Below, piece after piece: positions 45,059 through 55,999 of a DNA stretch of 64,000 nucleotides. Location: NCBI GenBank assembly GCA_033807695.1, contig CM066310.1:310001-374000 (forward strand), given 5' to 3'. The translations under genes were made by a program, and so were the position numbers. This DNA is from Daedaleopsis sinensis (Eukaryota > Basidiomycota > Agaricomycetes > Polyporales > Polyporaceae). The stretch's first letter is position 1, and each line of letters opens with the position of its first letter. Below the pieces are notes generated by a model, which was given only the letters and a program-made list of their open reading frames with translations, made no database searches and was not told where the DNA came from.

Positions 45059-45469
45059 ATGTTCTACGGTTGGGCGTGGGACACAGACTACCTCATGGGC
45101 TACGCCACTCGTCACGGCCTCTCCTACAAACTCGGAGATTTGGAACTGCGGTATAGCGATCTGGCCAAGCCAGGCTTCTCCAAAGAGGATTACCCGCACT
45201 ATCGCCTTATGTTCCTTCAAGTGCCGGATGTTGTGAAGAAGCATCTCCAGGCGCGGTGCGGATTCCGGCTGGACATGGAGTTTCCTGCCAGCGAAGAGCG
45301 TGATGGCGTCTTTGCACTTTACTCGAACCGGAACGCCCTCCTCCACGCCGAGGTACTCTACAGGCAGAACAACTTAGAGCGGGCTTTGGGGATCATCCAC
45401 ACAGCCATGAACGAGATCGGGCACCAGAGCGACTTGCTGTGGTGGCATTGTTTCAACAAGTACCGCTAG
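45059..45469 (+). CDS. Small unknown protein
   Basis: A single-exon open frame of 136 residues from ATG 45059 to TAG 45467-45469. It begins MFYGWAWDTDYLMGYATRHG and contains a well-balanced, globular composition (RLMFLQVPDVVKKHLQARCG, NNLERALGIIHTAMNEIG). GC-rich third positions and the absence of competing frames support coding. I recall similar short proteins in Agaricomycetes but no assigned function. It lies between two FunK1 loci and is on the opposite strand to both. Confidence 0.6.
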   Translation: MFYGWAWDTDYLMGYATRHGLSYKLGDLELRYSDLAKPGFSKEDYPHYRLMFLQVPDVVKKHLQARCGFRLDMEFPASEERDGVFALYSNRNALLHAEVLYRQNNLERALGIIHTAMNEIGHQSDLLWWHCFNKYR

Positions 45470-45728
45470 ATGGGTACGTCCCGCTGATCATGCGGGCCTT
45501 ATTCTCGTACTAAAGCTCTGCTTACAGTCCCTTGTCATATGACCAGGTCGATTTGCCCTCGAACACCGTGGATCTGTGTATACTGCTCTCGTTCAACTCT
45601 CGATGACTCCTACAGTACATAGTAGTGGGCAAGTTCTCTTCGTGTCTACTCTACAATGTTCCATTACGAGCTTGTTCAGTCAGTCGGACGACCTGCCTTC
45701 TGCCGGCCTGCAGCTAAAGTGATCATCT

Positions 45729-48700
45729 CTAAGCGTGCGTCGTAGGCCTGCAGTTACGCCCGCGGGCAGTACCCTTCCCCTTGCCGCGGCTAGAAGTCTT
45801 CGCGCTGGTAGGTGCGCGACGGAGCACCTGATCGTCCGGAACAGTCTTCGCCCGTTTTGCTGGGTGACCGGAACACAGCACAGCGCGAGGCGGCGGACGG
45901 TACCCATCCAGGCGGACGTACCACATCGTGGCCCGGCGCAGGCCAGTTGACCTCGTCTGAGTACAAGTATGCCTCGAAGATTCCGATGATCGCGTGGTGC
46001 GTCTCCAGAGACGCTGCATGTTCGAAATCTGCGGGAGGAGGCCTAAGAATAGACTCAGTGTCGTGAATTGGAGCCTTCTTCGGAGTGGTGGTGGGGAGCC
46101 GTATAACGATGCGTCGAGAGCTCCAGAGGACTGATCGCCGGCCACCGAGCGCGATCGCGATCATGTCCACGTCGACGCTGGGAGTGTCGAGGGCTTGTCT
46201 AGGAGTCGCGCGGCACGCGGTGCTTCCCTCTTTTTCTGCTCCGTCACACTCGCCTGCCATGCGAGGACGTCGTAACGAGCGCGGAGCTTCTCGAGCAACG
46301 CCCGAATCACCGCATTTAGAGGATGATGGTTGTTTCCTTTGTCGTCCCGGAAGAGGATGGGGTGTCCAAAATTGAGACCGCCTGTGTTGACAATCGCCTC
46401 CTTGCCGTGAGGGGCAAATTTGCGATGGTCACCATCCAAGGGGCTGTCGTCGAAGTACTGTTTCACGAAGCCGTGAATATGCTTCATATTGTGGAGCAGA
46501 AACCGAACCGCGTTGTAGAGCATCGCGTAGGAGAAGGACTCGAGCTCGTCGGGTAGAAGAGCAGGGAGGGTAGGGTCTCTGAGACAACGAACAGACATGA
46601 ATTGCCATGTACCCTATTATAATAGACACACGCGTTCAGCATATTTTATCAGAGGTCTACGAAATGGCGAGGACGTACCGTTCGCTCCAGCTGTCGTTCT
46701 ACATCGGGAACGATCTTCTTTGCAAGTTCCCAATCGCACAACCTACCCTCCCAGAATACAATGCCGTCAAGAGTCTCGTTGCCGGCGTAGTACTTCGGAT
46801 ATATGAGAATGTTCCCCACGCTAACGTCGCAGTGAATGAGCTTGCAGTCCTCGTATGCCGCCTGGTGACCTGTAAACGAGTGTGAGCGGCTGTAGACATG
46901 AAGGCGCATGTACAGCGTACCTTGTATGCAATGTAACACTATGCGGACCCATTGTTTTCCACTCGTGAATGCCGTAGATGAAAGGCAGACTTCACTGGCA
47001 ACGATAATGCGATAGTGAGTGAGGTGACGGAGGCCCGAGCCTCCTTGGGCTACGTCTTCGTCTTGTACGTCCTTCGCAGAGCGCTTGACCCCACGAGAGG
47101 TGGTATGAGACACTGTTCTAGTACCCTGGCAGGGTTGTGCAGCAGAAGGCGGAGTGCTGGAGTATACACTCGACGAACCGGCTTCCTGATTGTCAGACGG
47201 CGTCGTAGACTTCCGGGATGGGAGTGGCGCGATGATGCGGGGAGATGTATCAAGGCGAGCTTTATCGGACATGCGCTGGACGTTCTTCTGGAGCTCCGTG
47301 CTCGCATGAGGCGCGTATCTCGATGTCTCTGTCTCTTGTGCTTCGCCGTCCGCACCGGGGACGTCTTCATGCGCGATAGGCGTGGGCATGTACGGGACTC
47401 TGCCAGCCTCGTTGAGCTCGGAAAGTACGTGGCCCTCCCTGTCCACGCCGACGTAGAGCGGCCTCCACGCGTCCTTGAGGAAAACGAACCGCTGCGTTGA
47501 CCACTCGAGCGCGATATACCCGCGCGTGCCGCGGCTAACCATGCCGCCCGCCTCGAACATCGGCTTCCCAACCAGGTACTTCCGTCCGCAGACTGTGAGC
47601 TCGTACCGGGGCCAGTCGGAGCCAAGCGATTTGCGGAACAGGTGGCGGATATATTTCCAGACAGGCAAGGGATCGGGGTAGAGGATGCTCGAATGGTGGT
47701 TGGCGGAAGGGTTGCATGCGGAGCATGGGTCGGGATGGAGCATGCCGTGCTCGAACAAGGGATACACTGGAGCGTTGAGGGTCTGTTCCGGGAACGCGAA
47801 GTTGGCAGGAAATTCGTCGCTGGTTACGCCCGGACGTTCCGTGTGGTCGACGTCTCCGCGATAGAACGTGAGGACGTCCATACGCATCCACCCGCACAAG
47901 CCTGGCTTCACTCGAACCGCGGTGTGGTCACGGCCTTGAGTCGGAGAGTTTGCAGAAGCCGTAGAGAAACTGGAGGAGGAGGCGCGTGCCAGCGAGATTG
48001 TCCACGTAGTCGACAGCATCTGTGACAATGATCCCTGAATGGTCCCATCGCAAGACGCGGAAGCGCTCCCTATTAACGAGAACCTGAAACAGGTGCGTGC
48101 GATGCTGGTATGCAAAGATGTGTTCGGCGCAAGTGGCGAGCTGTTCTGAGACGTGTCGGCGGCCAATCGTTGTCCGACAATCGTCGTCCCTCTTGTCGAA
48201 TGGGTCTTCCGCAGGTCCCCCGGATTGGAACACCATCGAAAGTCGCTGGAGCTCCCAGTTCGGCTCGTCGCACACGCTGCAGTCACTGTCGCTCTCGGAT
48301 AAGAGGGGAGCATTGCCTGTTGGGCGCTCCTCCTCCTCCTCCTCCTTTTCGTTTTCCAGCTCCACCTCACAGTGATGGAAGCCATGACCAGGAAAAAGCG
48401 AGAATTTGCGTCCAACCTCAGCCTTTATTGCGTGGTTAGTGATGCTTATGGTCATGAAATAGTGGGGAAGAAGGGCGCACCCATGCTGTTGAGAGCGGCT
48501 TGAATTTGATTGCTGAGTCGCTCCCGGAAGCCCTAGTACCCTCTGTTGATCTACAGTCGGCCCCGGACCGCGCAGCAGCAAGATGGCATTTGAACGCCTC
48601 TGCAATCTGACGCACGCGATCCTCAGTGTAGACCGAGTCATAGTCGTCGGGAGTAGGTATGTACTCCTTGAACTGGCGAGGAGTCATGTGGATTGTGGTA

Positions 48701-48861
48701 GTGGTATAGCCCTCCATTGTCGACGGCTTGAGGTACGCTGTGGCGTGCAGCTCGAAGTCCTGTAACTTACCGAGCAAACGCGTGTCAGTGATTTGGTTAG
48801 GAAATGTGCCGAAGTCGAACAAGTTACCACTGACTCGGAGTTGGCAGGGTAAATGCGACAA
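45729..48861 (-). pseudogene. FunK1-type kinase, frameshifted paralogue
   Basis: Homologous pieces follow the order of the intact FunK1 gene at 39208-43025. They are an N-terminal exon (to 48481, intron 48423-48480), HIFAYQHRTHLFQVLVNRER, LYGFCKLS, then GYIALEWSTQRFVFLKDAWR, the catalytic loop HCDVSVGNIL, LCDWELAK and FMSVRCLRDP with DELESFSYAMLYNAV. The frame breaks at least three times: near 47940 (one extra base restores KLSTQGRD), near 46225, and near 45930, before a basic tail ending SRGKGKGTARGRN. The HRD arginine is Cys, so even the kinase core is altered. Its first exon begins upstream of 48861 but no ATG was found. The order and the tail show it was once a full-length gene. Confidence 0.75.
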
Positions 48862-50149
48862 GTGTCCTGTTGAGGATGTGGCAGACAGGTGTAGACGATG
48901 ATGTTGGTTAGAAGAAGGCGCAAGCGCGCCTGGAGCCTGAAGCGTAAGAGGGCGTCTACTGATAGCCGAGCCGCCCGAGCAGTCAATTTAACGGGCGCGG
49001 AAGAGCTTCAATGTCATAGTGAATGTATTCTCCCCAGTCGTAGCTGCAAGCCTACTGAGTACTATTATGGTACCTGGTTGTGTCCGCACCTCATGCTTGT
49101 ATCAACCAAACCAACAGCCATGCATCCGCAAGCGTTGTGAGCAAAGCATTGACAGTGCCGCAGGCCCTCGGACAGAGTTGCCACAACCGAACTTAGCCTG
49201 ACGAGTTCAGTCGCAGTAGCCTGTAGTGAATGACAGTGGATGAGTGGGGGAGCAGAGGCCAATCGCTATGCTTACGCACCATTAATCCGACGAGACACAT
49301 TGAACCATCCCGCATCCTTTTCTTGACCCCCCAAAACTCCGTCCCGACTCCTCAGACGTGACACTAGCGCATCGACGCCTCACGCAAACTGTCGTCCTTC
49401 AAGACGAATGGCTACTGCAACCCAGTGGAATGTTGTATCACGAGCTTTCGATTAAGGCGAGAAGCCAGGACAGGAAGCATCATGATGCAGACTGTTCACC
49501 GTAAGAATGCTTCGAGTCGTTGTGGCTTGCCGTCGAGAGGCGAAGTCGGAAGGTATGGCGAGGCGAATTATAGTCAGATGGAGAGCTCGCGACGTAGAGG
49601 GCCCATCCAGTAGATTTTCAAACAGCTTGTCGGGCTTGCAACCTTGCAAGTCTCGGACATGAGTTCATAGTCGGTTGAGAGGAAAAGCTATCCGCGTCTC
49701 GACTCTCGAGGAGGACGCAGGCGCCCACGGATTCGCCCGGTTTGATTCGGTCTCCGACATGCTCCGACGTTTCCATGACTCGGGGTCCTTCCGGACGAGT
49801 CTACGTAGTTAACCCCTCCGAGTCTTTCGGCACTATAAGCTTACTACTAGTTTCTCTCCGACTGACTTCTCGCCCACAGTTCGATGCATGAACGTTTGTC
49901 ACCACAGAGTCTTCCTGTCGTCATCTACAGTGGTTACGGGTACGTGCCAGTGCACTGACTCGGAGAGTCGGAGCCTGAGTGCAGACAATGACAGCGGCTC
50001 ACCACTTTCCATCCATAACACATGCCAGCAGAGCCAGGACTAGGAGCTAGAACATTAGCGACTAAATTGGCACGATCTTGCACTTGCGCTGTACACTCTC
50101 GTCTGACATGTGTACAGGGTGCTTCGCTGTATCATCGCACCGATGACCG
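48862..50149. other. Intergenic region, 1.3 kb
   Basis: No supported gene. Short ORFs on both strands have no domain, intron or codon support. A cluster of TCGGACTC/GACTCGG-like words around 49690-49990 gives weak self-similarity of uncertain meaning. Confidence 0.35.
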
Positions 50150-50470
50150 CAAGCGGTTTGTGTTTCACCTGTGCAGAGGAACTGCCTCTACTTCGCCTTT
50201 TATGGTCATCGTTCTCGCAAGCGTGAATGCTCATGATGCCAGGATTGATTCGACACTCCAAATGGCGCGACAATGCGCCTCGAACGTATGCGTTGTTTAC
50301 ACCACTGAGATCGACTTGGTTCCTCGTAACTACTCCCAGGAGCATGTCCATCTCCTCTCTTGTCCTCCGCGCATAGCTCATAGGCATGACCTTAACTGCT
50401 TCACGGTCAGCTCTGTGACAGGAGAAGGGCTAGATGGGTTATGCGCTCACATAGGTATGTTGCATCAGAA
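50150..50470 (+). pseudogene. Fragment resembling a translation-factor-type GTPase
   Basis: A plus-strand frame reads FMVIVLASVNAHDARIDSTL, then QMARQCASNVCVVYTTEIDL (NKxD/TKxD-like position), then FTVSSVTGEGLDGLCAHIGM. The last piece matches the SxVTGEGLD segment of GTPBP1/GTPBP2-like elongation-factor GTPases, where it follows the base-specificity motif. The KID lysine appears as Glu, and the P-loop and DxxG parts are not visible nearby. A GT donor (GGTATG) follows at about 50455. I judge this a decayed or partial GTPase exon. It could also be a chance resemblance supported by only two motifs. Confidence 0.4.
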
Positions 50471-50788
50471 TCCGATCCGATCGTGCACCGACATTTAACG
50501 TTGACTGCCAGCAAATCTTCCGAACCCTCTTCCCACCGCAATGCACCAAAAACTAGCACATATCAGTGCGCCTATTGTCGATTGGATCGCATCTTGCTTT
50601 GCGCTGCCTACCAGGCAAATATCGTCGGATGTGCGGATCTTTCGTCAAGGAGCCTGAACAGGTACTAACTCCGAGTGATTGTCTAGATCTCTGCAGAGCT
50701 GCCGCCATCGGCGACGAAGGAGTAAATCTATCGACTGATGGAGAGCGATACCACCACCGTCTGGGTTCGGTAACTGCTAAACTGTTTA

Positions 50789-51648
50789 GGTGTTCCTGAC
50801 GCGCAATGGGCCTCTGTCACTCGCATTACGCCCTCAATTATAGCGAAAAACGTGTCCGACTCTGAGTGGGCCGCTATGGAGTACGTGCGGCAACACACCA
50901 GCATCCCGGTCCCACGCGTCCACTACCCCCATCTCGACTTGTTCCTCGTGGACTATATCGACGGCGCTATGCTCCTCGAATGCTGGGATAGCATGAGTCG
51001 ATTCATGCAGTTCCGCATCGCTTGCATGCTCCGTCTCTACCTCAAGCAGCTCCGGATGTTGACTCGGGCAAACGTTGGATCGGTAGACGACGGGTGGATA
51101 GGAGGAACTCTCTTTGACCAGCACATGTACCCGCCCTTCGAGTCGGCGAGACGCTTCCGCCGATCCTGCGAGTACGTCGTGTTTGTGGGCTGGGAGACGC
51201 GTGTCGACTTCGCGCGGTATTAAGGGAAGCCGATCCCTCCTCCACCGCGACCCGTCATCAACTGGACGCCCGTTATGACCCACGGGGACCTCAATTTGAG
51301 CAACATTATGCTCGACCGAGAAGGCTGGATACTGGACTGGGACTCGGCGGATTCTATCCAGCGTGCATCGAGCCGCTCGCCATGCGTCATGTCGACGAGG
51401 TCGTGCGCCCATCCGAGATCCCACATTCATGGACTTCCTATCGATCATTTATCGCCGGCGCGACGACGGAAGACGAGCAAGAATTCTGGTACAATCTGTT
51501 TTCGGCCATACATCGCTTCCCTGCCAGTTCCCAGGTTGCCCGTTTCGAACAAGCAATGGCGGAGTGCGTCGTATTATCGAATGTTTTAGGAGAATGGCAA
51601 GTCGGAGGCTCGGGCGCACCAACGGTGTGCGAGACCATCCGTATCTAG
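50789..51648 (+). pseudogene. Aminoglycoside-phosphotransferase-fold kinase, nonsense plus frameshift
   Basis: An exon begins after an AG acceptor at 50788-50790 and reads GVPDAQWASV, then EYVRQHTSIPVPRVHY and LFLVDYIDGAMLLECW. A TAA at 51221-51223 stops the frame, after which it continues with the APH Brenner motif THGDLNLSNIML and the metal-binding WILDWDSA. Near 51350 one base is missing; in the next phase the C-terminal part is clear (AMRHVDEVVRPSEIPHSW to a stop at 51648). The family comprises fungal APH-type kinases of unknown small-molecule substrates, common and expanded in fungi. The 5' exons are not defined. The copy is inactive as it stands. Confidence 0.75.
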
Positions 51649-52144
51649 AGCTAGTGTGATTGTTACGTTCAGTAGCTTCAGTTCGAGGGCGGACTCGGAG
51701 CTCTTGATTCTCAGATGACGGAGTCGCAGTGTGTTGATGCTCTGACAAGGTAGGCTGGCAGCTTAGTGGGCATTCAGAACATGACTCTAGTGGAGTGGAG
51801 TAGCAGTACTCACAATACTTACTGGTTATACAGCCATGCGGCACAAGCTATCATCGGTGAACATGAAGTGCTACGTTGTGGCAGTCATGGTATGATACAA
51901 CTCGTTGACAAGTACTAGTATAAACAGATCTTTGTATCGGCACATAGAAATTCTGCTCCATTGCTTCGCCTGTGCTAACTCATCATAGCATTGCGCATTT
52001 GACATCTGCGAACGATTCCGACATTGTGTCTTTTCGGCACGCACCGTCAACGGGCAACTACTGGCAACTTCATTCAGCATCATATCTCATGGCGCGATTA
52101 TTGTCGTTCAACGACATACCCTCGTAAGGCTCGGAATCACCTCG
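51649..52144. other. Spacer, 0.5 kb
   Basis: No gene or repeat is visible between the APH pseudogene and the 3' end of DUF6534 paralogue C. Confidence 0.35.
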
Positions 52145-54284
52145 TTATGCGACGGTCTTTGTGGGACTCAAGACATACTGTTCCAGTTCGTGTCCAGGCT
52201 CGCATTGGCATACGGTGGCTATCCTCACGCGAGGAGGAGGCTCGACATGATAGGACACGGTCTCGCGCAGTGCCTGCCGTGTGGTCAACCTGAGTGTATG
52301 TCGGAAGTCAGAAGTTTCAATTTGCGTAAAATAGTACTTCCACGTACGCGGATAGTAGCGCATTAGCATACACTGAAGATGCAACGATCGTCAGTGTAAT
52401 TCAGTCGATGAGATCACTGCGTGTCATACGCTTTGTCGCCACGATGGAAAGGCTGATGTATATCCCCGATTTTTCCATTGGTAGTATGAATGCCTATAGA
52501 CGAACTGATTAACCGTTGTTGTGTATCTGAGAGACGAATCGTTCACGTACTGTGATCGATAGTCCGGCCATGAACATGCTTGAATGGAGAAAATCATCAG
52601 TTATCATCACATTTCTACGACATGGGTCGCGTTAGGCACCTCGTAACCAGTCCTGTCGCACTATAAGTCAAGGGTTCGTGAACGATTGTGAAGACGTACC
52701 CGTCGTAATGGAATAGAGCATGAGTGCATCAAGAACGGAGCCCGTCCTACAGTCCCCAGCTTGCATTTAGTAACCTCATGCGAACGAGACTCTCGAGACT
52801 TACCGCTTCATGTCGCTCCGACCTTTATGCAAAGATATGGTAAGAACGGCTGCAAGTATGATATCCGCAGCAGTGGAGAGAGCCGACGCGACTGCGATGG
52901 TCCACTGTCGTAGTAAGGACAGATAGATCAGGTTGCATCAGAACCTGAGAACCGCCGCAGCAATGAAAGTAAGAACACACGGTGTAAGGAAAAAATTGGG
53001 AGAATGTATCCTGCGCCAGTGTGACTCTGTAATATAATCCATATACCGTCTATCAGTATGCAGCACAGCAAGTATCATAAGGCTACGGGTGTGGAGACGT
53101 ACTCGATAACTATGGTCGCTTGAAAGATTCGATGATCATTAGCATGGCAGTTCCTACGGGTATGCAAGTTGGTAAATGTTTACCTATAGAAATCGCTGCA
53201 GTGTTTTCGTTCGAAATGAGTTGTCACTGTTTTTCTCAAAAAATGGAGAGAGAAAATCACCGAGTGCACTGAGCATGAAGGCCACCTGAAAATTCATGTT
53301 AACAAATGAGTGATCTCGACATTTGCATATTAGTAATAGACACACACCGCAACGACTACCCATATTCTATACCGGCGGCCAACTAGTGTTCATGAGTCGT
53401 ATGTCTTACTAGAAGATTGGCGAGTCAGACTAACATGCATAGGCTCGTTGTGCTAAAAACCTGTGAGAACCCGTGGCGAATTCGAGTCAGTGTTGGTTCA
53501 TTCAGTGACAACAGCGAGCATACCCTTGAGATACAAGAATAATCACTGACTACACACGCCCCTTCCCCTCGTGAGTCAATGGCTACATCGTTTAGCGATG
53601 TGTACCCACAGTGAGTATAGGTAGCACCTGAATCTGCTCAGCATCCATGATACGAAGAAATGACGGGAACACGCGCACTTCAATACTCCTAGAGTCAAGG
53701 AGGATCAGTTGTATGTACGATAACTTTGGCAATCTCTAGATGTGCTGACCACGTAATATTGACGAGCGAAAATGGCCTGAAGTATTCATTGACCAGATAG
53801 TGGTAACTGCGGTCCGGAGGTGATGGGTGATATGTTATCATGATGCTCGGCCGACGACTTGAACTCAGAGTCTCACCAGGCATGGAAAGATACGGCGATG
53901 TGCATTGTCTCAAGAAGTCTGTCATGAAGTGCAAATGGAGTGCATCGTTAGCTCGCGTGGTATAGCAGCGCAGTCCGCTGCTTATCTTGCATGGACGTAC
54001 ACAGTAACGGTTGCCTATCCAGGAGCGACTGAGTGAGTATAAGAAGGCGCTACAGGCGAAGGCGATAGCACATACCACAACTTTGTACAGCACCCTGTCG
54101 TCACCATATGCTGTGAAGTAGTAGGCCGCTTGGCAAAGAGTAACACCGTAGAGTCTGAACAAACAATGTGTTTAATCCGGTGATATTCGAGTTCGACTTC
54201 TTATACTCACCCGGCGGCTACGAATGTACCGATGAGGATGGGTCCGAATGTCGTATCCAATGACAATGACGGTAGCTCGGACAT
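52145..54284 (-). CDS. DUF6534-type membrane protein, paralogue C
   Basis: Starts at the ATG at 54284 (MSELPSLSLDTTFGPILIG). Successive exons read TFVAAG, LYGVTLCQAAYYFTAYGDD, LLETMHIAVSFHACYHYLV, EYFRPFSLVNITWS, VIILVSQGFLAQRAYAC, GRRYRIWVVVAV, VAFMLSALG, WTIAVASALSTAADIILAAV, RTGSVLDALMLYSITTG and, at about 52280, LTTRQALRE. The phases of the joints I could check agree and all but one donor are GT. The membrane-spanning and TGSV(L)DALMLY segments correspond to the Pfam DUF6534 core (TDSVI..L..Y..NTG). It is the most complete of three copies in this window. The C-terminal exon beyond LTTRQALRE is less certain, and ends at 52145. Function unknown. Confidence 0.65.
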
Positions 54285-55999
54285 CGCGGAAGAAAACTAA
54301 AGAGAGGCTCACTGTTGGTGGGTAGCGAGAAACAAGCCGAGCTGACCCTTCGAGTCTTTTATAGTTCCCATCCTACGTGGCGTTTTCGGCAACCTGCTTT
54401 GTAGGTATGATATCAGCACGAAGCGTAGATGATCAAGTCAAGAAGTAGGGGGCCAACTTGAAATGAATGAGGACTCTTCAATTCGAAGACAAACCGTAAA
54501 TTTCTATCCGTAGTCGATGCTGAGCTTGCATAGAATCCCGATCGATGCGATGAGCGTTGCTGGGAAGGGTTACAGGCTGCCAGTGAGGCCCCTAGCACGT
54601 TGACGCGACATAACTTGAATGTTCCTTACGCCTGGAGTCCGCGCTTTCTTCAAGAATGTTCCTGGATCGTTGTCAGGTGTTGGCTCGATGCTGATAGAAG
54701 TACGTACAGAACATGGTAGGCCGTCTATCAGTAGCACAGGACCAATAGAGAAACTATCCCGACCGGCTTCGGAGAATACCTCGAAAGATCTCGTAGCGCA
54801 TATATCCCTATATATCCCCGGGCCCAGTGTGCGCACCACCGCAAACAGTCAAAGCTTCTTTTGGTGCTCAAAGGATGATTCGCTAGCGCATGTTCGACGG
54901 AACAAACGGGTGATATCTTGAGTGAACTCTATATCGTGGGCTTCCTGAGCCCAAGCCATTTGGAGACTCTTAGAGAATCTCGCGGACACACCTGTGCAGC
55001 TAGTAGTAGTATCTCAGAACAATATTGATGACACGAGTGATATGATGCAAGGAGGTGATACTTCCTGTGATGAGTATTCTACATTAAGTTCAAACGGAAG
55101 ACTCGAAACAGTGTCCGGGTTCGCTTCTCGAGCTCAACAGGTTCTGTCACAGCTTTTGCTGTTGGCCAGCCTGCGATAGACCGTGCGTTTGTTCATATAA
55201 AGGCAACCTTGTAGTATCAGGGGTAGTAGTAGTTAGCGAAGCAGATAGCGGAGTGCCTTGGATATGATCATAACGCACTAGATCAGTCAGTATCCACCTT
55301 CACAAGGTTGAAAGGCTCCGCTGGGTAGGCCATCCGAGTCTCGATGGATCCCAGATGAGAGTACAAGACAGGCCTGAACAGGCCTGAACTTGTCTGGACG
55401 GTCCCAATCTGGATCGGCACTGCATTGAACAGCGGGCGTCTACGCTTAACTCAACTCTAATAACCGAAAAGCACCAGGTCAAGTCGTGACGCTCTGGCAT
55501 ACCGAACGAGCATGCTTAGTAGTCTGTACATAGGCCGGAACCGTTGAGCAGTGTGGCACGCAATCTCAAATTTGCAAAGGTGATGGTATCCCGGTGTGTT
55601 TCCGACGAGAGAGCGTACGTACATAAATATGCGACAAGATAGAGCAATTATAGATCAGTGTGCAGGAGGACCCCTCTCCGTCTCCTCTTCTCCGATAACC
55701 CAAAGCATCAACAACTTTCAACGGCGAGGCACTGCTACTACTAGCAAGCACGACAAGTAAGCACCGAGCAGCACCACGGCGAGAGCAACTTTTCGTCGTG
55801 TGCGACCACCCCGCCACACGATCATAGTACTGCACATCACTTCACTTCAGCGGGCAGCGGGCAACGAGGAATATCAGAGCACGATAAACAAGAAACGAAA
55901 CGAGCGTATATGTACGAGGTTCTCCCGAACCCGGCGCATCGAGCAAGGCCCACCCAAGGGGGGCAAAGGATATCGACGGCGGTCACAAGGAACGGGAGC
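54285..55999. other. Intergenic region, 1.7 kb
   Basis: No gene is supported; several 60-100-residue ORFs lack any domain or splice evidence. It marks the change from the accessory zone to the gene-dense right end. A plus-strand ORF from 55800 into 56915 is antisense to the Ser/Pro-rich gene and is a composition effect. Confidence 0.4.
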
